Shown here piece by piece: positions 25,249 to 32,943 of a stretch of 64,000 nucleotides of DNA (position 1 is the first letter of the stretch; the number at the start of each line of letters is the position of its first letter). This DNA is from Rosistilla oblonga. GTDB taxonomy: Bacteria; Planctomycetota; Planctomycetia; Pirellulales; Pirellulaceae. The DNA lies in contig NZ_CP036292.1 of assembly GCF_007751715.1 (NCBI RefSeq), positions 434,001-498,000 of the forward strand, given 5' to 3'. The notes under the pieces are model-generated. The model was not told the origin of the DNA. It ran no database searches and saw only the letters and a program-made list of their open reading frames with translations. The position numbers and the translations under genes are program-made.

Positions 25249-26298
25249 ATGATCGATTTGCGAAGTGATACCGTGACTCGGCCAACCGCTGCGATGCGGC
25301 AGGCGATGGCGGATGCCGAGGTTGGCGACGACGTGATCGATGTCGATCCCACGGTTCAGCGATTGGAACAGCGGACGGCGGAACTGCTTGGCAAAGAGGC
25401 GGCAATCTATATGCCCAGCGGGTCGATGACCAATCAGATCGCGATTCGTGTGCATTGCGGCCGTGGGGAGGAGTTTCTTTGCGAAGCCGATTGCCACGTC
25501 TACAACTACGAGCAGGGAGCGTTTGCGTCGCTCAGCGGTTTGGTCGCGCGGACGATTCAGGGGGATTCGGGCGTGTTGCGACTGGATCAGGTTCGCGGGA
25601 TGGTCCGCCCCGATAACGATCATTCGGTGCGAACGCGAATGATCACGCTGGAGAACACTCACAATCGCGGCGGTGGTCGCGTGCAGCCGTTTGAAAACGT
25701 GAAAGGGATCTGCGATTGGGCCAAGCAGCAAGGTTTGACGCGGCATCTGGACGGCGCGCGATTGTGGAATGCCGTCGCTGCGACGGGGATCGATGAGGCG
25801 ACTTGGGCCGCTGAATTTGATTCGGTCAGCGTCTGCTTCAGTAAAGGCTTGGGAGCTCCTGTCGGATCGGCGTTGGTCGGCAGTCACGAATTTGTTCAGG
25901 AAGCTCGGCGAGCTCGGAAGCTGTTTGGCGGTGGGATGCGACAGGCTGGCATCATTGCTGCCGGCGCGCTGTATGCGATCGAGCATCACCGCGGTTGTTT
26001 GGTGGACGATCACACGCATGCTCAATTGTTAGCCGAGGCGGTTCGCGATTCGCCCGGCATCGATTTGCCGACGCCCACGGTCGACACAAACATCGTGATC
26101 GCATCGGTCGATCCCGCTTGGGGAACGGCGGCCGAATTTCGAGATCAGTTGGCGGCGGCGGGCGTGTCGGTGATGGCCTTTGGTCCGCAAGCTGTCCGGT
26201 TCGTAACGCATCGGGATGTCGATCGCGCGCAGATCGATCGGGCTTGCCTGGCGATTCGCACTGTCGCCCAGAAGAACCGCACGAGCGTAGCGACTTGA
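25249..26298 (+). CDS. ltaE: Low-specificity L-threonine aldolase
   Basis: A 349-residue PLP enzyme that splits threonine into glycine and acetaldehyde. MIDLRSDTVTRPTAAMRQAM and the block VGDDVIDVDPTVQRLE are the family opening. MPSGSMTNQIAI, TLENTHNRGGG, RHLDGARLWNA and the Lys region SVCFSKGLGAPVGS (PLP Schiff base) follow. The frame extends upstream, but that part overlaps the antisense Ni-SOD gene and is not family-like. Its stop overlaps a TTG of the following membrane protein (TTGA), which suggests translational coupling. Confidence 0.93.
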   Translation: MIDLRSDTVTRPTAAMRQAMADAEVGDDVIDVDPTVQRLEQRTAELLGKEAAIYMPSGSMTNQIAIRVHCGRGEEFLCEADCHVYNYEQGAFASLSGLVARTIQGDSGVLRLDQVRGMVRPDNDHSVRTRMITLENTHNRGGGRVQPFENVKGICDWAKQQGLTRHLDGARLWNAVAATGIDEATWAAEFDSVSVCFSKGLGAPVGSALVGSHEFVQEARRARKLFGGGMRQAGIIAAGALYAIEHHRGCLVDDHTHAQLLAEAVRDSPGIDLPTPTVDTNIVIASVDPAWGTAAEFRDQLAAAGVSVMAFGPQAVRFVTHRDVDRAQIDRACLAIRTVAQKNRTSVAT

Positions 26299-27974
26299 TC
26301 GGAACGGCAGGCTCGGAATCGCAAGGGTTGCGCACTGGGCGGGTTGCTCCGTGGCAGCTTGCGCTGGCGGCGAGTGCTGTATTTTTGGTCGCGTTGGTTC
26401 TGCGGCTTCCTTCTTGCTTCGATAGCCTGTGGGTCGACGAGCTCCACACCGCGTGGACGATCTGGGGCGATTTTAGCGATGTTCCGTCGCGAGCTCGGTT
26501 GGGGAACCAGTCTCCCGTCTACTTCGCGGTGATGTGGTTGTGGCATCAGGTCGTTGGGGATACTGAGGTCGCATTGCGTCTTAGTTCGGTCTTGTTGGTG
26601 GCGTGCAGCTGTCTCTTGCTGGTCGTGGGTATCTATCGACTGCATCGCGATCTATTGCTTGGGCTGTTGGCTGGTGGGCTGTTGGCAGTCGATCGGAACA
26701 GCATCTTTTTTGGCACCGAACTGCGTCCCTATGCTGCGGTAATTCTGTTGTCGACGCTATTAGTGCTGGTCTGCGCTGGTGCTCTCGATCGTCGCAGGTT
26801 TTGGCGAGCGATCGCGTTGGTCGTTGTCGTCGCCGCTTTGTTCTGGACGCACTACACGGCGCTGTTGGTCGCTGCGGGAGTCTTGGTTGCGTTTGCGGTG
26901 AAGCAAATCGTCCGGCAGCGTTGGAGCGGTGCTTCGGTAGCGAGTGTTGCTGTCGATGCGATGTTGGTCTGGAGTGCTGTCGGCGTTGCGGCGGCTGTGG
27001 AGTACCGCGCGATCGTTCAGTTGTGGGGCAGGCGAGGGGAGTGGGAAGCGTTTGCCGTTCCGCGGCCGTTGAACGGGGCGAATTCGCTGAGCGAGAATCT
27101 GTCGGTCGGCTTTGGCGACATCGGCGCGATGTGGCCTTGGGGGCCAGCGTTTTTGATTCCGTTGTCCTTGCTGGTGCTCGCCCGTTTGGCAGGGGCTCGG
27201 TTTCGAATGCGGCGGTGGCTTCCGTTTGTCGCCGCGGTTGTGTTGGTCACTTTGGTTGCGTACGGATTGGCGACGCTGAAGGTCTCCGCAGTTTGGCATC
27301 GTCGCTACATTGTCGGCCTTCTGCCGGTCTTGGCGTGGGGATCGGCGGGGCTCTGGCTCGCCGCGATCCGCGGGTTTTTTGCGTCGCTGCGACCGTGGCG
27401 ACTTTCTGGTCGGTTGGTATCTTCGCCGATGGCGATGCTGGCCGCAGCGGTGGTTCCCGTCATCGTATTGCTCTTCTGGCAGGGAACGTTGGAAAACCTA
27501 CTGCGTCGCGATCTGCACCTGGTGCATCGCGGCGAGGACTGGCGGTCTGCGGTTGCTGCAATCGACGAGCTTCGCATTGCGGGGCAACCGGTCGCCGTCG
27601 ATGCAGGCTTGATCGAAGCGAAGCGATGGGAGCGGAGTCGCAGCGAGGGACGTGGTGCTGAATCCGCGATGTTCCTTCAGTATCTGTGTTGTCCCGTGAA
27701 TAATATCTATCCACTGCGCGAAGTCGTTCCGCTGGCTGGCGTCAGCGAAGAGGAGTTGCTTCGCTTTCGGCAGCAGTCGGCCGATCGGAATTCCTCCGAT
27801 CGCGAGATGTTATGGATCGTAGCGCGCGTTCCGCAGCGGCGTCATCAAGACGTCGCTGAACTGCTGCAGTCGTTTGCCTCGCGTCAAGCAGACCGCGCCG
27901 CCGGCGGCAAACGCTTAAAGTTCGCCACGCACAGCTTCGGCGGCGTGCTCGTGATCCAATGGCGAGTCGAGTGA
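26295..27974 (+). CDS. Polytopic membrane protein, GT39-like glycosyltransferase
   Basis: A 559-residue protein with about ten or more hydrophobic segments. Near the N terminus it has LRLPSCFDSLWVDELHTAWT, whose acidic DE pair in the first loop is typical of dolichyl-phosphate-mannose type (GT39/ArnT-like) transferases; NQSPVYFAVMWLWHQVVGDT and RNSIFFGTELRPYAAV also fit. These enzymes move sugars from polyprenyl carriers onto extracytoplasmic acceptors. The start is uncertain: the TTG at 26295 overlaps the threonine aldolase stop and is used here by inference, because the upstream frame is not protein-like. Confidence 0.75.
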   Translation: MIGTAGSESQGLRTGRVAPWQLALAASAVFLVALVLRLPSCFDSLWVDELHTAWTIWGDFSDVPSRARLGNQSPVYFAVMWLWHQVVGDTEVALRLSSVLLVACSCLLLVVGIYRLHRDLLLGLLAGGLLAVDRNSIFFGTELRPYAAVILLSTLLVLVCAGALDRRRFWRAIALVVVVAALFWTHYTALLVAAGVLVAFAVKQIVRQRWSGASVASVAVDAMLVWSAVGVAAAVEYRAIVQLWGRRGEWEAFAVPRPLNGANSLSENLSVGFGDIGAMWPWGPAFLIPLSLLVLARLAGARFRMRRWLPFVAAVVLVTLVAYGLATLKVSAVWHRRYIVGLLPVLAWGSAGLWLAAIRGFFASLRPWRLSGRLVSSPMAMLAAAVVPVIVLLFWQGTLENLLRRDLHLVHRGEDWRSAVAAIDELRIAGQPVAVDAGLIEAKRWERSRSEGRGAESAMFLQYLCCPVNNIYPLREVVPLAGVSEEELLRFRQQSADRNSSDREMLWIVARVPQRRHQDVAELLQSFASRQADRAAGGKRLKFATHSFGGVLVIQWRVE

Positions 27975-28073
27975 CACGCCCGTTGTTCGCAGTCGTTGGA
28001 TAGCCGCTCCGTCGGCGAAGCATCAGTTCTATTGTTGCCGTTTTGGGAAGCGGGTGGCTGGGCTGCGATGCGA

Positions 28074-28622
28074 TTAGCACAACGCTGTGATGATTTCTTT
28101 GGTTAGGTCTGGGGATCGCTGACGTTGGTGTTCGAGTTCGAGGACGCTGTTGATGATGGTGAGATCTTGGGCGTCTTTGAGGTCGGATTTTTTGATGAAG
28201 TTGTTTTCCCAGAGCCAGTGGGCGACTTCGCACCAATTCCACAGTAAAGCACCGTCGGTGATGTTGCATGCGGGGGCTGGGAAACCGCCTGGTCCTCGCG
28301 ATCCGTTGATGTATTGGTTTACAAGCTGGCGGCTGCGATCGATTCGGCGAGCGATGTCCGCTTGAGTTACCAGTTCGCACGTATCAACTCGGAGTACCGT
28401 CGCGGGGATGCCTGAGTCGCGGACACTTTTGATCGCGCTTAAGATCGCGTCTTTCAGTGAGGGTGCGGAACGCGAAAATGTTAAGTAGATACGACCGAAC
28501 CGCAAGCTGATCGTGGCATCGTCGCAGCCCGCCTGGAAAAGTGAGTCTTCTAAGCTGGGAGTTATCGTGTCAACTCCATCGAGCAGCAGGGTGAAGTCGA
28601 ATTCGGGTTCGCGCTCAGTCAT
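28074..28622 (-). CDS. HTH partner of a HicA-like toxin (candidate antitoxin)
   Basis: A 182-residue protein from the ATG at 28622. The N-terminal half (FDFTLLLDGVDTITPSLEDS, FQAGCDDATISLRFGRIYLT, APSLKDAILSAIKSVRDSG) is a small alpha-beta domain. Residues 84-117 (LVTQADIARRIDRSRQLVNQ, then YINGSRGPGGFP) are a helix-turn-helix DNA-binding segment. A Trp-rich C terminus (WNWCEVAHWLWENN) follows. It is the second gene after the toxin-like gene, 13 bases apart. The order toxin-antitoxin and the HTH fit autorepression at the palindrome in front of the pair. The role as antitoxin is inferred. Confidence 0.7.
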   Translation of the reverse strand: MTEREPEFDFTLLLDGVDTITPSLEDSLFQAGCDDATISLRFGRIYLTFSRSAPSLKDAILSAIKSVRDSGIPATVLRVDTCELVTQADIARRIDRSRQLVNQYINGSRGPGGFPAPACNITDGALLWNWCEVAHWLWENNFIKKSDLKDAQDLTIINSVLELEHQRQRSPDLTKEIITALC

Positions 28623-28635
28623 GTTCTTGTTCCGG

Positions 28636-28884
28636 TTACTTGTCGATGGCGGTCGTCGTGTCAACGTGCGGGCATCGGTCCACTTCTCGCCAGATGTGTC
28701 GTGCGTGGTTTTCCGGATTTCGGGGAGTCGACCAAATGCTGACGATGCAGCCTGACTGGCTGCTCTGTGGGCAATGAAGTCGACCCCAAGCGTGTCCTCC
28801 CGGCAATTCGACACGCCAGCCCAGCGATTCAGCGAATTGGATCGCATTTTCGATGTGCTTGTTGGGGTGTCGAGGGCGGGGCAT
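28636..28884 (-). CDS. HicA-like mRNA interferase toxin candidate
   Basis: An 82-residue protein from the ATG at 28884. HIENAIQFAESLGWRVELPG followed by GHAWGRLHCP has the shape of HicA: a short helix, a strand, then the catalytic-type His (His31) after a Gly-Gly turn. The second half (SIWSTPRNPENHARHIWREV) replaces the usual HicA tail and contains two more His residues. HicA toxins cut mRNA. It precedes the HTH gene in one operon. A near-consensus promoter ends about ten bases before the ATG, so the mRNA is probably leaderless. The assignment is by pattern only. Confidence 0.65.
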   Translation of the reverse strand: MPRPRHPNKHIENAIQFAESLGWRVELPGGHAWGRLHCPQSSQSGCIVSIWSTPRNPENHARHIWREVDRCPHVDTTTAIDK

Positions 28885-28891
28885 CTCGTTA

Positions 28892-28920
28892 ATGATAGAT
28901 TTCCTGTTGACAGTTGTCAA
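28892..28920 (-). promoter_or_regulatory. Near-consensus, apparently leaderless promoter of the toxin-antitoxin pair
   Basis: On the minus strand TTGACA (28920-28915), a 17-base spacer and TATCAT (28897-28892) form a strong sigma-70 promoter. The predicted start, about seven bases further, falls on or next to the toxin ATG at 28884. Confidence 0.7.
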
Positions 28921-28923
28921 CAG
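28904..28923. promoter_or_regulatory. Operator palindrome overlapping the -35 box
   Basis: CTGTTGACA and TGTCAACAG form a perfect 9+9 inverted repeat with a two-base centre. It covers the -35 hexamer, the expected place for autorepression by the HTH protein encoded in the same operon. Confidence 0.7.
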
Positions 28924-29049
28924 AAAGTAAGGGGCGGCTGGGACGACGGGCTAGTAGGTCCCGCTGGTAGGGTGTGAGTGTCGACGCCCGGCTTATCGCG
29001 GTGTTAGGATGTCGAGTGTCGCAGGTGGTTCCCGCGGAGGCGTTTGTCG

Positions 29050-30033
29050 ATGGATGAGGATCCGGAGGAGAGTGACGATCGGCTGAAGAACCCGCACGAT
29101 CGGTTTGTGCGGCGGTTGTTGGGCGACACCGATCATGTCCGCGAGTTGGTGCGGTGGCAGTTGCCAGCGGAGGTGGTTGCAGAGTTGGATCTTGAAACGC
29201 TTGTGCCGGCCAAGGAGACGTTTGTCGATAAAACGTTACGGGGTGGGCTCTCGGATTTGGTTTTTCAGGTGGAGTTGGCAGGCGGAGGGGATGCGTTTGT
29301 GATGCTGTTGTTCGAGCACAAGTCGGTTGTCGACGAGCAGGCGGTGTTTCAAGTGCTCCGTTATATGGTCGCGATCAACGAGCAGCGTCAACGCAACGGT
29401 CAGCCGCTTTGTTGCGTGATTCCCTTGATTTTGTATCACGGTGTGCGGTCGTGGAATGCTCCGCGGCGGTTGCCTGAACTGATTCATGCACCCGCGGCTT
29501 TTCGCGGTTATATTCCGGACTTCGACATGCCGCTGCTCGATTTGAGCGGCTGCAGCGACGCGGAGTTGCGGCGAGAATCGGTCTTCCTCGCCTACATGAC
29601 GCTGCTAAAATATATACGGCGGGATGAGTTGCCGGAGCGTTTGCCCGAGATCCTGTCGCTATTTCACCGCTTGCTGCCGCCAGCGACGGCGCTTGAGAGT
29701 ATCGAAACAATTCTTCGCTATCTCGTGGTCGGCACCGACCGCGTCTCGCGGCAGGAGTTGGTGACTGTGTTTACTCGCGTGATGCAATCCGAAGGAGCAT
29801 CGGCTATGCCAACAATCGCAGAAGAGTGGAAAGAAGAAGGACGCCAAGAAGGACGCCAAGAAGGACGTCAGGAAGGGCGTCAGGAAGGAGCAATGATTGG
29901 TCAGGTCTTAGCCTATCAGCAATTTCTTGGTCGGCCGACTTCCGGTGAAGAGGCGTTGCTGGCGATGGGTGCGGACGAGTTGCGTGCGCTGTTTCAGCAG
30001 TTGGAGGCAGAGTTTCGCAAGCTACATCGCTAG
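29050..30033 (+). CDS. Rpn-family PD-(D/E)XK nuclease (recombination-promoting nuclease / Transposase_31)
   Basis: A 327-residue protein from the ATG at 29050, with GGAGG about 11 bases upstream. Opening NPHDRFVRRLLGDTDHVREL and the core GGLSDLVFQVEL with LLFEHKS give a PD-(D/E)XK site (Asp69, Glu89, Lys91). The C-terminal part has four Gly-Arg-Gln-Glu repeats (about residues 262-281) from a 12-base tandem repeat, then a conserved helical tail. An internal in-frame ATG at 29806 has a strong GAAGGAG site. Rpn proteins of E. coli act in DNA cleavage, recombination and phage defence. A C-terminal duplicate follows immediately. Confidence 0.88.
   Translation: MDEDPEESDDRLKNPHDRFVRRLLGDTDHVRELVRWQLPAEVVAELDLETLVPAKETFVDKTLRGGLSDLVFQVELAGGGDAFVMLLFEHKSVVDEQAVFQVLRYMVAINEQRQRNGQPLCCVIPLILYHGVRSWNAPRRLPELIHAPAAFRGYIPDFDMPLLDLSGCSDAELRRESVFLAYMTLLKYIRRDELPERLPEILSLFHRLLPPATALESIETILRYLVVGTDRVSRQELVTVFTRVMQSEGASAMPTIAEEWKEEGRQEGRQEGRQEGRQEGAMIGQVLAYQQFLGRPTSGEEALLAMGADELRALFQQLEAEFRKLHR
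29806..30033 (+). CDS. Possible intragenic Rpn C-terminal small protein (RpnS-like)
   Basis: Inside the Rpn gene and in the same frame, an ATG at 29806 follows GAAGGAG (29791-29797) by eight bases, a much better ribosome site than most starts in this window. It would give 75 residues from MPTIAEEWKEEGRQEG to the shared C terminus. In E. coli, small proteins made from internal starts of rpn genes inhibit the full-length nuclease. The position and the strong site fit that model; expression is not shown. Confidence 0.5.
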   Translation: MPTIAEEWKEEGRQEGRQEGRQEGRQEGAMIGQVLAYQQFLGRPTSGEEALLAMGADELRALFQQLEAEFRKLHR

Positions 30034-30035
30034 CG

Positions 30036-30404
30036 GTGACGCTGTTTCACCGCTTGTTGCCGCTGGCGACGGCGCTTGAGAGTATCGAAACAATTCTTCG
30101 CTATCTCGTGGTCGGCACCGACCGCGTCTCGCGGCAAGAATTGGTGACTGTGTTTACTCGCGTGATGCAATCCGAAGGAGCATCGGCTATGCCAACAATC
30201 GCAGAAGAATGGAAAGAAGAGGGCCGCCAGGAAGGGCGTCAAGAAGGGCGTCAAGAAGGAGCAATGATTGGTCAGATCTTAGCGTATCAGCAATTTCTCG
30301 GGCGGCCGTCTTCCGGTGAAGAGGCTTTGCAGGCGATGGATTCAGGTGATTTGCGTACGCTATTTGAGCAGTTGGACGCGGAGTTTCGCAAGCTGCGTCG
30401 TTAA
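30036..30404 (+). pseudogene. Duplicated C-terminal segment of the Rpn gene
   Basis: From about 30040 the sequence repeats 29657-30033 at very high identity but lacks one 12-base repeat unit. The frame is open from a GTG two bases after the Rpn stop and encodes 122 residues without the nuclease core. Within it, an ATG at 30189 with the same GAAGGAG site (30174-30180) would give a 71-residue small protein. Either this is a dead remnant of a tandem duplication, or it is a free-standing copy of the inhibitory C-terminal part. The open frame and the kept ribosome site favour that it is still translated. Confidence 0.65.
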
Positions 30405-30450
30405 AGCAGCTCCGCAAAAGAGCGTCGTCATTTGCGAGCGACGTCGCTAA

Positions 30451-31518
30451 CTATCGCGCCGGGACTGCCGGGGGCGGAGTTGCCGTGGGAGTCGCTGTGG
30501 GGGGCGGAGGCAGTTGCAAGGTTTGGGTGTTTGGTGTGAGCGATTGCTGGTAGTGTTGCAACAGTCCGTAGACCGACTGGAATTCGGGACGCGCGGCCAG
30601 TTGTTGGAACTGCGGATTGGTCGCCACCGATTGGAAATGGGCGAGAGTTTGTTGGACTTGTTGCGGCGTGGGGGGCGCACCATCTGCTGTCGCTGAGAAG
30701 GGGAGAGCGAGGTAGGTCTTCCATTGTTCGTCGAGCAAGGCGAACAGTTTGGGGGCGATCTGCAGAAGCTGGCCGCGGAGCACGTCCGATTCTTGTGCCG
30801 TGTAGCGTTGGGCCAACGGTGGCATCTGGCTTGTCGAGGTCCCTTCGGTGGGAGCGACTCCGGCGGCGTAATTGGCGATCCGCTGCGTCAGCTCTTGTGC
30901 CGCTGGCGGGATCACAACCGGTTGTCCCGGCGCTGGACTGCGGTAGTAGGTTCCGGTGGATAGTTGGTCGATTTGCAAGACCGAGCCGTCGATCGCTACG
31001 CCCGCGAACAGGCCGCGGCTGCGCGAGTAGGAATAAATCTCTGCCTGTAGTCGTCCGTCGGTCGCCACCGCGCCTTGGAGTCCGACGGGGCCGGCCGCTG
31101 CGGCTGCATCGGCACCGATCGTCAGCGTGCCCGACAGGATGCCTTCAACGCTTTTGGCAGTCTTGAATACCAAGACGATGTCCGACGATTGGAGGCCGGC
31201 TTGCCAGCCGATGTTGCCACCGGTCAAGGTGATGAAAACCGGAGCGTGCCAGATTCCATTAGGATCGCGAACGAACAGCAGTCCGCGGCCGTGGCGGGCG
31301 CCGATAATGAAGCCCCCTTTGATCACATTGGGGATGATCGCCACGCCATGCGCGTCTGTCAGCATCGATCGCGGGATCTGGTTCAGCGACGTCGACATCG
31401 CTTGGCTGAGTACCGCCGAGGCAGCGAGTACAATGCCCTCTTCAGCACTTTGGGCGGACGCCGGTTGCGGTGGAGTAGCCAATGCCAGCAGCAAAAAGCA
31501 GGTAATGTAGCGAGCCAT
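30451..31518 (-). CDS. SYLF-domain (Ysc84-like) exported lipid-binding protein
   Basis: A 355-residue protein with a Sec signal peptide (MARYITCFLLLALATPPQPA, cleavage after about 22). The SYLF domain follows: PRSMLTDAHGVAIIPNVIKG, GGFIIGARHGRGLLFVR, WHAPVFITLTGGNIGWQAGL, SSDIVLVFKT, and a central Ala-rich ending YSYSRSRGLFAGVAIDGSVL. SYLF domains bind phosphoinositides in eukaryotes; the bacterial role is not settled. The C-terminal third is Pro/Gln-rich with low complexity. Monocistronic on the minus strand. Confidence 0.88.
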   Translation of the reverse strand: MARYITCFLLLALATPPQPASAQSAEEGIVLAASAVLSQAMSTSLNQIPRSMLTDAHGVAIIPNVIKGGFIIGARHGRGLLFVRDPNGIWHAPVFITLTGGNIGWQAGLQSSDIVLVFKTAKSVEGILSGTLTIGADAAAAAGPVGLQGAVATDGRLQAEIYSYSRSRGLFAGVAIDGSVLQIDQLSTGTYYRSPAPGQPVVIPPAAQELTQRIANYAAGVAPTEGTSTSQMPPLAQRYTAQESDVLRGQLLQIAPKLFALLDEQWKTYLALPFSATADGAPPTPQQVQQTLAHFQSVATNPQFQQLAARPEFQSVYGLLQHYQQSLTPNTQTLQLPPPPTATPTATPPPAVPAR

Positions 31519-31648
31519 CCGTGCGTACCTCGAAGAGATTGTTCAATGGGAGTCGATTGTGGTTGAAGCGGTTGCTCAACGCGATCCTCCGATTGTAGTA
31601 GATTCCTCGTGGTGGCAGAACAGCGAATTTAGGCCGTTTGTGCAGGGC

Positions 31649-32941
31649 CTACGCGTGGCGTTCGAAGCGAACTTCACCGCCGACGATCGCATGAGTCGCT
31701 TGCCCGAACAGCTCCTTCCCTTCCCAGGGCGTGCTGTTGCTGCGGGATTGAAATTCATCGCCGCGAACGGTCCAGGCGACGTCGGGATCGATGATCACGA
31801 TGTCTGCTGGCGAACCAGGTTTTAAGCTGCCGCCGGGAACGCCTGCGATCTCGGCGGGGCGAGTCGATAGCCGAGTGATCGCGTCGGGCCAGGAGAGCAG
31901 GCCAGAGCGGATCATGTCGGTGTTGATCGAAGCGAGCGTCGTCTCCAGGCTGACCATGCCAAACGGCGCGAGGTCGAGGTCGTTGACTTTCTTTTCGCGA
32001 GCCCGCGGCGTGTGCCCGGTGGAGATGCAGTCGATCGTGCCGTCGATCAACGCCTCGCGGCAGACTTCGATATGTCGCTCGTTTCGCAGCGGCGGGCGGA
32101 CTTTAAATCGCGCGTCGAACGATTCGAGTTCTCTGTCGGTCATCGACGAAAGAGTTTGCGGCCAGACGCTGGCGGAGATGCTGATCCCGCGCTGCTTGGC
32201 TCGCTTGATCAGCTCCACGCCTTGCAGAGTGCTGATTGGGCCGATGTGCAGTCGCCCGCCGGTCGCTTCGGCTAGTCGCAGATCGCGGGTCACGGCGAGG
32301 TCTTCGGCTTCGGTCGGCAGTCCCTGTAATCCAAGGATCGTCGAGACGCGGCCTTCGTGCATCACGCCGCTGCCGGTCAGTTCGGGGACCAGCGGCAGGT
32401 CGTAGATCGGCAGGTCCAGCATGTGGCAATATTCAAGCGCTTTCTTCAGTAGAGCGCTGTTGGACGTCGGCCGCGGTGCGTCGCTGAAACCGACCGCGCC
32501 AGCTTCGGCCAGCAGTCCCAGTTCCGCCATGTCGACTCCCTCGCGACCGCGACTCAGGCAAGCGATCACGTGGATTCGGCAGGTGCGAGCTCGCTGCGCC
32601 TTTTGGCGAACAAACTCGACAGCGCCGGGGGAATCGATCGGCGGGTAGGTGTTCGCGGCGCAAAGGATCGTCGTGAACCCGCCGGCAAGCGCTGCGTTGC
32701 CGCCGGTTTCGATCGTCTCATCCTCTTCGCGACCCGGTTCACGAAGTTCGGTTCCCAGATCGATCAGGCCCGGGGCGACGATTCGGCCGCGGGCATCGAT
32801 GCGTCGGACGTTTGGCGGCAGGTCGCCATCGTCGGGATTGATCGCCGCGATCAGCCCGCCGGTGACAAGCACGCGGGCCACGCGATCGATCGATTGCGAG
32901 GGGTCGACGAGGCGGCCGTTTTCGATCAGCAGTGGTGTCAT
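31649..32941 (-). CDS. pyrC: Dihydroorotase-like protein lacking catalytic metal ligands (PyrC' type)
   Basis: A 430-residue amidohydrolase-fold protein from the ATG at 32941, two bases after the pyrB stop. The overall order of motifs is that of type I dihydroorotase, but the zinc ligands are missing. The HxH motif after APGLIDL is Gly63-Thr64-Glu65. The later His positions are changed (HIGPISTLQGVELI instead of a motif with HxSTxxxV), and the active-site Asp near ISTGHTPRA is Gly. It is therefore probably not an enzyme. In Pseudomonas and others, such inactive PyrC' chains are needed to assemble aspartate transcarbamoylase, and the tight coupling to pyrB fits that role. Confidence 0.88.
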   Translation of the reverse strand: MTPLLIENGRLVDPSQSIDRVARVLVTGGLIAAINPDDGDLPPNVRRIDARGRIVAPGLIDLGTELREPGREEDETIETGGNAALAGGFTTILCAANTYPPIDSPGAVEFVRQKAQRARTCRIHVIACLSRGREGVDMAELGLLAEAGAVGFSDAPRPTSNSALLKKALEYCHMLDLPIYDLPLVPELTGSGVMHEGRVSTILGLQGLPTEAEDLAVTRDLRLAEATGGRLHIGPISTLQGVELIKRAKQRGISISASVWPQTLSSMTDRELESFDARFKVRPPLRNERHIEVCREALIDGTIDCISTGHTPRAREKKVNDLDLAPFGMVSLETTLASINTDMIRSGLLSWPDAITRLSTRPAEIAGVPGGSLKPGSPADIVIIDPDVAWTVRGDEFQSRSNSTPWEGKELFGQATHAIVGGEVRFERHA

Positions 32942-32943
32942 GG

